From: an uncultured Eubacteriales bacterium | GTDB lineage: Bacteria; Bacillota; Clostridia; Oscillospirales; CAG-272 | Reading direction: 5' to 3' | DNA length: 64,000 nucleotides | Assembly (NCBI GenBank): GCA_948467545.1 | Contig: CAOKER010000006.1 | Span: forward strand, 1 to 64,000 | Shown here: positions 58,628-64,000 of the stretch, one piece after another | Layout of the letters: each line of letters begins with the position of its first letter | How positions within the stretch are numbered: the stretch's first letter is position 1 | The notes under the pieces: model-generated | Told to the model about the DNA's origin: nothing | Seen by the model: the letters and a program-made list of their open reading frames with translations, nothing else | The model's database searches: none | Made by a program: the position numbers and the translations under genes

Positions 58628-59482
58628 ACGGAGAAGATCGGCAATCACGTCCTTCTGGTCTCTCCGCTGTACAATTGCATCCAAAAATCCGTTCTGAAGC
58701 AGATTTTCGGATGACTGGAAACCGTCGGGAAGCTTCTGGCGGATCGTCTGCTCGATTACTCTCGGTCCCGCGAATCCGATCAGGGCTCCGGGCTCAGCCA
58801 ATATTATATCTCCGAGACTGGCAAAGCTTGCCGTTACTCCTCCCGTAGTAGGATTGGTCATCACCGAAATATACAGAAGTCCCGCCTCGCTGTGGTTCTT
58901 AATCGCGGCAGCGGTTTTAGCCATCTGCATCAGAGAGTAAATTCCCTCCTGCATACGCGCGCCGCCGCTTGTGCTGTATATAACAAGCGGAAGCCTGTTC
59001 TGCTTTGCGTACTCCGCCGCCCTTGTTATTTTCTCTCCGACGGCAACGCCCATACTTCCCATCAGAAAACGATTGTCGAGAACACCGGCGACCGTTCGCA
59101 CTCCGCCGATATGCCCGACCGCGGTTTTTACAGCCTCCTGCATTCCGGTTTTTTTCTGTACTTTTGCGAATTTATCCATATAATCCGGAAATGAAATCGG
59201 ATCGTTTCCGACAAGATTTTCATTGAGCTCCGTAAATTCACCGTTATCGTACAGCATTCTCAGACGGGTTTTTGCTCGGATGGGAAAATGGTATCCGCAC
59301 CTCTCGCATATATATAAATTCTTGGACAGTATCTGCTTTTCAGTGCTGCTGTGACATTTCGGGCACTGTATAAACAAATTTTCCGGAACATCGGTACGCT
59401 GTTCTGTCTTTTTGCGTCCTCTGTTCAAAAGGCTTAGGACGCTGCCCACGCGCTCCTTTTTATTGCTAAACGGATTATTCAT
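58613..59482 (-). CDS. accD: Acetyl-CoA carboxylase carboxyltransferase subunit beta
   Basis: A 289-residue AccD. The N-terminal zinc ribbon is IQCPKCHSSTEKQ and ICERCGYHFP (CxxC twice). The carboxyltransferase core has PLVIYSTSGGARMQEGIYS and VMTNPTTGGVTASFASLGD. Length is normal. It follows accC after a spacer that carries the 13-bp array. Confidence 0.96.
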   Translation of the reverse strand: MNNPFSNKKERVGSVLSLLNRGRKKTEQRTDVPENLFIQCPKCHSSTEKQILSKNLYICERCGYHFPIRAKTRLRMLYDNGEFTELNENLVGNDPISFPDYMDKFAKVQKKTGMQEAVKTAVGHIGGVRTVAGVLDNRFLMGSMGVAVGEKITRAAEYAKQNRLPLVIYSTSGGARMQEGIYSLMQMAKTAAAIKNHSEAGLLYISVMTNPTTGGVTASFASLGDIILAEPGALIGFAGPRVIEQTIRQKLPDGFQSSENLLQNGFLDAIVQRRDQKDVIADLLRLHSK

Positions 59483-59581
59483 CAGACGGAGACGCCCTCC
59501 TTAAATATTTGTCCGGCATCAAACCGGCCGAAACTCATTTTCTCAACACCGCCGACGGCCGTGCCGCAAGATTTTTCAGTA

Positions 59582-59680
59582 AGACTCATCAACCAAACTC
59601 ATCAACCAAACTCATCAACCAAACTCATCAATCAGACTTATCAATCAGATTCATCAGTCAGATTCATCAGTTATACCCAT
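59582..59680 (-). repeat. 13-bp tandem repeats beginning at the accC stop codon
   Basis: On the complement the units read CTGATGAATCTGA, then forms such as TGATTGATGAGTT and TGGTTGATGAGTT, about seven in all. The accC stop TGA (59667-59669) is in the first unit, and each later unit keeps a TGATGA-like core. Confidence 0.85.
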
Positions 59681-61073
59681 CGGAAGAATTCCGTTCGCAT
59701 TCCCCGCTGCTTTTTTCATACAGCTCCAGCATTTCGGGCATTTTACGGTCAAGATATCCCGTGTCAAAATTTCCCTTTACATAATCCTTGTCAAACAAAA
59801 TCAGATGACAAAGCTCCAAATTGGTACAGATTCCCTCGATTGTAGTTTCCTCAAGTGCGCGGCGCATTTTGCGTATTGCCTCAAGACGCGTCGGCGCGCA
59901 TACGATAATTTTCGCAATCATCGAATCATAAAACGGACTAATCTCGCAGCCGCTGTAAGCTGCCGAATCAACCCTTGTTCCGTTTCCTCCGGGAAAATGC
60001 AGAAAACTTACTTCTCCCGCACAGGGGCGGAACTGATTGGACGGATCTTCCGCATTGATACGGCACTCGATTGCATGTCCCTGAAGACAGACGTCCTCCT
60101 GCTTAAAGGACAGCGGAAGCCCCGCGCTGATTCTGAGCTGTTCCTTTACCAAATCAATCCCGGTCAGCATTTCGGTAACCGGATGCTCAACCTGAATTCT
60201 TGTATTCATTTCGATGAAATAAAAATTGCCCTCTCCGTCTACCACAAATTCAACGGTGCCGGCATTGGTATATCCGGCAGATTCAGCGGCGCGTACAGCC
60301 GCCGCTCCCATCTCCTCGCGAAGCTTCGGCGTCAGAAGACGCGCGGGAGCTTCCTCCATCATCTTTTGGCTTCGGCGCTGTATAGAGCAGTCACGCTCAC
60401 CCAGATGGACTACATTTCCGAAATTATCTGCCAAAATCTGAAATTCTATGTGAGAAGGATTTACAATAAGCTTTTCGATATATACATCGTCGTCGCCGAA
60501 GCAGGCTCTCGCCTCCGCTCTGGCTGTCGAAAAGGCCTCCTCCAGCTCCGACTCCGACCACGCCTGACGTATTCCGCGTCCTCCGCCTCCGGCGGACGCT
60601 TTTATAAGCACCGGATATCCGATCTCGCCGGCTATTCTTTTCGCATCGTCAACATTCAATACGCTGCCGTCCGATCCCGGAACCACCGGAACACCGCTTT
60701 TTTTCATCAGCTCGCGCGCGGCAGACTTATTTCCCATACTGTCGATAACCCGATAGTCCGGACCTATAAAAACAAGTCCGCACGCCTTGCACAGACGGGC
60801 AAAATCACTGTTTTCCGATAGAAAACCAAAACCGGGGTGAATGGCATCACACCCGGTATTCAAAGCAGCGGAAAGAATATTCTGCATATTGAGATAGCTG
60901 TCGGACGCTTTTGCCGGTCCAATGCAGACAGAGCTTGTGGCAAGCTGGGTATGCAGAGCCGATTCATCCGCCGTAGAATAAACCGCTACTGTTTCAATGT
61001 CCATTTCACGGCATCCGCGGATAATTCTAACGGCAATTTCCCCGCGGTTTGCAATCAAAACCTTTTTAAACAT
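59667..61073 (-). CDS. accC: Biotin carboxylase
   Basis: A 468-residue AccC. LIANRGEIAVRIIRGCREM, the ATP-grasp loop KASAGGGGRGIRQ, EKLIVNPSHIEFQ, ERDCSIQRRSQK and FIEMNTRIQVEHPVTEM are intact. The C-terminus is about 15-20 residues longer than typical and ends in a polar tail close to the tandem array. It starts two bases after the accB stop. Confidence 0.97.
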   Translation of the reverse strand: MFKKVLIANRGEIAVRIIRGCREMDIETVAVYSTADESALHTQLATSSVCIGPAKASDSYLNMQNILSAALNTGCDAIHPGFGFLSENSDFARLCKACGLVFIGPDYRVIDSMGNKSAARELMKKSGVPVVPGSDGSVLNVDDAKRIAGEIGYPVLIKASAGGGGRGIRQAWSESELEEAFSTARAEARACFGDDDVYIEKLIVNPSHIEFQILADNFGNVVHLGERDCSIQRRSQKMMEEAPARLLTPKLREEMGAAAVRAAESAGYTNAGTVEFVVDGEGNFYFIEMNTRIQVEHPVTEMLTGIDLVKEQLRISAGLPLSFKQEDVCLQGHAIECRINAEDPSNQFRPCAGEVSFLHFPGGNGTRVDSAAYSGCEISPFYDSMIAKIIVCAPTRLEAIRKMRRALEETTIEGICTNLELCHLILFDKDYVKGNFDTGYLDRKMPEMLELYEKSSGECERNSSDGYN

Positions 61074-61075
61074 AT

Positions 61076-61504
61076 TCAGACTCCAAGTTCCGCCAAAGGC
61101 TGATTATATGAAACCGTTTCCCCGTTTTCTACAAGTATCTTTTTAATTATGCCGTCCGACGGAGCCTTGATTTCATTCATCATTTTCATGGCTTCGACAA
61201 GACAGATGACATCGCCGCGGCGCACTGTCTGCCCCTCTTTTACAAACGGAGCTTCTCCAGGAGCCGGAGCAGCATAGAACACTCCCACAAGAGGAGAACG
61301 CACAAGCGTACCGCCTCCGGCGGAAGTCTGACCTTCCTCCGACGTCTGAGCGTCCGACGGGACGGCCGCCGCGCAAACCGGCGTCAAAGCGGATTGTCCG
61401 TCCTTTTTCAGAAGCAGATGCGTCTGTCCGTCGCTCCACTCAAGCTCGCTGATGTTAGAGCCGTCAAACGACGACATCAGCTCTTTAAGTTCCTTAATAT
61501 CCAT
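61076..61504 (-). CDS. accB: Biotin carboxyl carrier protein of acetyl-CoA carboxylase
   Basis: A 142-residue BCCP. The C-terminal biotinyl domain has VRSPLVGVFYAAPAPGEAPF and CLVEAMKMMNEI, with biotinylated Lys107. An Ala/Ser/Gln/Gly-rich linker (residues about 38-66) connects to a short N-terminal helix region. It lies four bases after acpP. Confidence 0.96.
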   Translation of the reverse strand: MDIKELKELMSSFDGSNISELEWSDGQTHLLLKKDGQSALTPVCAAAVPSDAQTSEEGQTSAGGGTLVRSPLVGVFYAAPAPGEAPFVKEGQTVRRGDVICLVEAMKMMNEIKAPSDGIIKKILVENGETVSYNQPLAELGV

Positions 61505-61508
61505 AATT

Positions 61509-61742
61509 TTATTGTTCTACGTGCGAATCAATGTAGTTTACAAGATCGCCTACAGTTAATATCTCTTTCATTTCTTCGTCGGATATTTTAATATCAAAAT
61601 TATCCTCAAGCGCCATTATAAGCTCAACGGCGCTCAGAGAGTCAGCACCCAAATCCTCGCGCAGCGACGCCTCCATAGTAACTTCATTTGCCTCACAGCT
61701 GATGGTATCGACGATAATATCTTTTACTTTTTCAAAATTCAT
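61509..61742 (-). CDS. acpP: Acyl carrier protein
   Basis: A 77-residue [23 protein letters not shown] carries the phosphopantetheine Ser35. Acidic throughout, with the expected four helices. It is the first gene of the fatty acid cluster, about 80 bases after the promoter; AGGAG lies eight bases before the ATG. Confidence 0.97.
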   Translation of the reverse strand: MNFEKVKDIIVDTISCEANEVTMEASLREDLGADSLSAVELIMALEDNFDIKISDEEMKEILTVGDLVNYIDSHVEQ

Positions 61743-61821
61743 TTTTGCGTCTCCTATGAGTAATAGTTTTTTTATTTAAATATTGGAATACACTTTCACA
61801 TTTGGGTATAATTTCATCTGT

Positions 61822-61850
61822 AGTATACTCCGTCAGTATTTATGTTTCAA
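61822..61850 (-). promoter_or_regulatory. Sigma-A-type promoter of the fatty acid cluster, overlapped by an inverted repeat
   Basis: On the complement TTGAAA and TATACT have a 17-base spacer. ATACT-GACGG-AGTAT (61825-61839) overlaps the spacer and the -10 box and could be an operator for a fatty acid regulator. It does not match the FapR or FabT boxes known from other Firmicutes. No regulator gene is in the cluster. Confidence 0.75.
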
Positions 61851-61938
61851 CAGTATTTTGTTAACAATTTATTTTCGGCCGTTCATAAGCAGTACACTTT
61901 TTGATGTAACCTGCGGAATTAACGGAATCTGACGCTTT

Positions 61939-62799
61939 TTATTCCGGTACTGTCAGCACTACATTGCCGGTATCCGCATTTGCGGTTATTTTCGCATCGT
62001 ATGTCGTTCCCGTAGTGTAGGCATGCCCGGAGGACGTCCCATAATAGCTTACCGCACCGAGCGGAGCTTCAAGCTTATATTCACATTCAGTTTCCTTATT
62101 TACGGAGAGCGATATATCTCCCTTTTCGGCACGCACAACGGCCGAACCCGAAAATGTCGGATCGGAAATATCAACATTTCCGTTTTTCGCCGTAAGCTTG
62201 TACGACACGGCGGACGAATCGGAGAGCACGCGTATGTTTCCGTTTTCGACACTCACATTGAAATCCGCCTTTAATGTAAGTCCGTTCAGCGATACGTCTC
62301 CGTTTTCAATCTCGACGACGGCGTTCCTGACGGTTGTTGTGTCGGCAAGACGCAGAATTGCCCTGCGCTGCGCGCCGTCCGATATTTTAGGCTTACCCTT
62401 TCCGCCGAACGGGAAAATATACCGCAGTCCCTCGAAGGAAAAGCTTCCCGAATTAAATCTTATCACAGATTTGATTCCGATAGAATCCGACAGCTCAAGC
62501 TCGCTGTCGCCTGTCGACAAGCTGTATTTGTACTTTTCAAAGTTCACAAGCTCAAGCTCCGACCTCTCGGCCCCGGTTACTATCTCGACATCACAGTCGG
62601 AAAGCGACACAGTAATCTTGTTAATATTCTCCGTGGTAAGGTCGATTTTTTCAATCGGTTCTCCGTTTTCGTTATAGTCATAACAAAAAATAGAGACGTT
62701 CTCGCTTTCGGCTCTGCTCTGCGCAACGCTGCAGGTAACCGCGCCTGCGACTATCAGAACGGCGGCGAGAATAAGAAATATTATAGAGGTAGGCTTCAT
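61939..62799 (-). CDS. DUF4097-type membrane-anchored beta-helix protein
   Basis: A 286-residue protein. One N-terminal membrane helix or uncleaved signal (SIIFLILAAVLIVAGAVTC), then a repetitive beta region in which turns of the form VEIENGDVSLNG, VSVENGNIRVLS, LTAKNGNVDIS and VRAEKGDISLS recur, the DUF4097 (putative adhesin) pattern. It overlaps the upstream membrane-protein gene by four bases. Such pairs often react to envelope stress; this is inferred from family context. Confidence 0.82.
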   Translation of the reverse strand: MKPTSIIFLILAAVLIVAGAVTCSVAQSRAESENVSIFCYDYNENGEPIEKIDLTTENINKITVSLSDCDVEIVTGAERSELELVNFEKYKYSLSTGDSELELSDSIGIKSVIRFNSGSFSFEGLRYIFPFGGKGKPKISDGAQRRAILRLADTTTVRNAVVEIENGDVSLNGLTLKADFNVSVENGNIRVLSDSSAVSYKLTAKNGNVDISDPTFSGSAVVRAEKGDISLSVNKETECEYKLEAPLGAVSYYGTSSGHAYTTGTTYDAKITANADTGNVVLTVPE

Positions 62800-64000
62800 T
62801 TCAGATTAGCACACTCCTCTCTGAAATTATAAACTATGCCCTTTGCACGGTCGATAACGTAAGTGAAGAACAACAGCAGATATTTAATAGAATAAGGCAT
62901 ATACCTGACCGCCGCGTTATAAACGGCTATTCCCGCTATCATCGTCAGCCCGACCGAAGCAATTCCGATTCCTATTTCATACAGCCCTATCGGAGCGACT
63001 GAAAAAAGCTGCGTAATTCCGTATATAATCGAAATAAGCGAATATGCGGTTCCGACAACCGTCACCGCAATCAAAAGCGCAAGCATAGCCGCAATCGCAG
63101 CCGCAAGGACGGCAAACACGGCCGCAAAAAGCGCGGTTCCGACAACCGCTGCAATCAGCACAAGCGGCAGCGAGCATATCCCGATTTTCCTAAACCGGCT
63201 TTTTCCCGCTTCGCTCGTCAGCGGAAGCCATTCTCTGCGCGTCTGAGGATAGATATATCTGCGGATTCCCGAAGCTCTCTCCTCAGGCTCGTATCCGTAA
63301 TCATAATATTCATGCCGCGGAACGGGTACGCGCTCTCTCCTCATATACATGGACGCTTCGGCGGTCGGGGCCTCGCTTGAAATTACAAACTCCGCTTCAC
63401 TGTTTGAATCCATATACGCCGCGTTATACGCTTCCCTCGAAAATCCTTCGCTGTCGTAATATCCGTATGAGCGGCGCTGTCCTCGTCTCCGCACGGGAGC
63501 GCTTCTCCGCACGGGAGAATTTTCACAAGCCGCGCCGTTTTCCCTAATCACGGCATTTCCGCCGTCGGCGGCGTTTTTCCTCACGGATGCACCGCCCTGA
63601 AGCATCGTCAGCTCCCTTTCGGGATCACAGCGGTTTCCGTCCCGCTCATTATCATTCGCTGTACCGCAGAAAATATCCGATTCATCGGGCAGCTCCGGCG
63701 GCATATCTGCCTTTGCTGTCCCGTCCGCTCCGTGTGATCCGCCGGCACTGTTTTTCGCCGATGCTCCGCCGACTGAACTCTCGCTTTTCGACGCTGCCTC
63801 CGGTCCTGCTGCCTCCGATCCTTTTGCCTCTGATCCTCTTGCTTCTGATCCTCTTGCCTCGGCCCAGATTGCCTCCGCCTCGGCGCGCAGATCGCGCGGC
63901 TCCGAGTCTGACTCGGAAGAAGCACCGTATTTCGAACGGACTGTATCGGTGACGAAGGAAACTTCAGCTTCCGATTCGACATTCGGTTCGGATTTCGTTT
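62796..64000 (-). CDS. Membrane protein with repetitive linker, N-terminus outside the window
   Basis: The frame is open without a stop to the window end, so the apparent Met at 63704 is internal. The visible part (about 401 residues) has an acidic, Ser/Ala-rich segment with five-residue repeats (RGSEA, RGSEA, KGSEA, AGPEA), a long Arg/Gly/Ser/Tyr-rich linker and then a C-terminal membrane region with three or four hydrophobic spans (LPLVLIAAVVGTALFAAVFA and more). It is coupled to the DUF4097 gene by a four-base overlap, as in DUF1700/HAAS-DUF4097 pairs; the N-terminal domain that would prove this is not visible. Confidence 0.7.
   Translation of the reverse strand, partial: TKSEPNVESEAEVSFVTDTVRSKYGASSESDSEPRDLRAEAEAIWAEARGSEARGSEAKGSEAAGPEAASKSESSVGGASAKNSAGGSHGADGTAKADMPPELPDESDIFCGTANDNERDGNRCDPERELTMLQGGASVRKNAADGGNAVIRENGAACENSPVRRSAPVRRRGQRRSYGYYDSEGFSREAYNAAYMDSNSEAEFVISSEAPTAEASMYMRRERVPVPRHEYYDYGYEPEERASGIRRYIYPQTRREWLPLTSEAGKSRFRKIGICSLPLVLIAAVVGTALFAAVFAVLAAAIAAMLALLIAVTVVGTAYSLISIIYGITQLFSVAPIGLYEIGIGIASVGLTMIAGIAVYNAAVRYMPYSIKYLLLFFTYVIDRAKGIVYNFREECANLK

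Noticed and set aside
59805..60821. A 338-codon open frame on the plus strand
   Set aside because: Antisense to accC, whose protein is fully conserved; low-complexity, Arg/Ser-rich translation without known domains.
63608..63982. A 124-codon minus-strand frame at the window end
   Set aside because: It is out of frame with the membrane protein, whose own frame stays open to the edge and has a sensible composition.

Overview
The window reads as a chromosomal segment of an anaerobic, spore-forming member of the Clostridia, probably an uncultured gut Eubacteriales lineage. The reasons are a spoIIA operon (spoIIAA-spoIIAB-sigF), spoVAD-spoVAE, a FabK-type fatty acid cluster, a DUF3343/cysteine desulfurase pair, and a secreted glycosidase-like protein ending in a type I dockerin. 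No phage, plasmid or CRISPR array was seen. Species cannot be named from the sequence.

Layout. 1-240: a clipped initiator-type tRNA-Met and tRNA-Leu(UAA). 0.6-7.7 kb, minus strand: DUF3737 protein and a PatB/MalY C-S lyase, then mscL-TPR-DUF4037, mnmA and a metallophosphoesterase. 8.2-9.6 kb, plus: spoVAD-spoVAE without spoVAC. 9.7-21.5 kb, minus: comEC, fucU, and a tRNA-modification/DNA-repair block transcribed miaB-ylbF-mutS-mutL-tgt. 21.9-23.5 kb, plus: spoIIAA-spoIIAB-sigF. 23.7-26.7 kb, minus: a lipoprotein and a secreted three-trefoil lectin/M23 peptidase. 27.2-30.0 kb, plus: rpmG-secE-nusG-rplK-rplA, without the usual rplJL-rpoBC continuation. 30.4-38.2 kb: a mixed block (FAD dehydrogenase, GNAT, HAD/C_GCAxxG_C_C fusion, SRPBCC, ceramidase-like protein, HAD-IIA phosphatase, S1-domain protein). 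38.3-40.0 kb: an AT-rich scar with an IS200-type transposase relic, a GNAT gene, a broken ABC transporter and an upstream leader-peptide/terminator attenuator. 40.2-50.1 kb: a dockerin GH99-like protein, the selenium/sulfur-type desulfurase pair, a GH89 enzyme, tRNA-Lys, a methyltransferase and DUF1848. 50.2-61.7 kb, minus: a nearly complete type II fatty acid cluster, acpP-accB-accC-accD-accA-fabH-fabK-fabD-fabG-fabF-fabZ. 61.9-64.0 kb: a DUF4097 protein and a membrane protein clipped by the window edge.

How the genes work together. AccBCDA makes malonyl-CoA, FabD loads it onto AcpP, FabH primes, FabF elongates, and FabG/FabZ/FabK complete each cycle; one strong promoter overlapped by an inverted repeat lies before acpP. 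MutS and MutL form the mismatch-repair pair. Tgt, MiaB and MnmA each modify tRNA near or at the anticodon. SpoIIAA and SpoIIAB control SigF in the forespore. GH89, the GH99-like protein and the ceramidase-like protein fit foraging on host or dietary glycoconjugates (inference).

The most unusual content is noncoding. (i) A dispersed repeat of about 110-180 bp with a GGCGC-AAA-GCGCC hairpin at one end and a GCTTTTAGTTATAA-like end occurs in about six full-length and three short copies. (ii) Short tandem arrays, each with its own unit, fill many spacers; several begin exactly at the stop codon of the upstream gene (mnmA, nusG, accC, the S1-domain gene, spoIIAA, accD). (iii) The attenuator at 39.8-40.0 kb looks like regulation borrowed from a resistance determinant.
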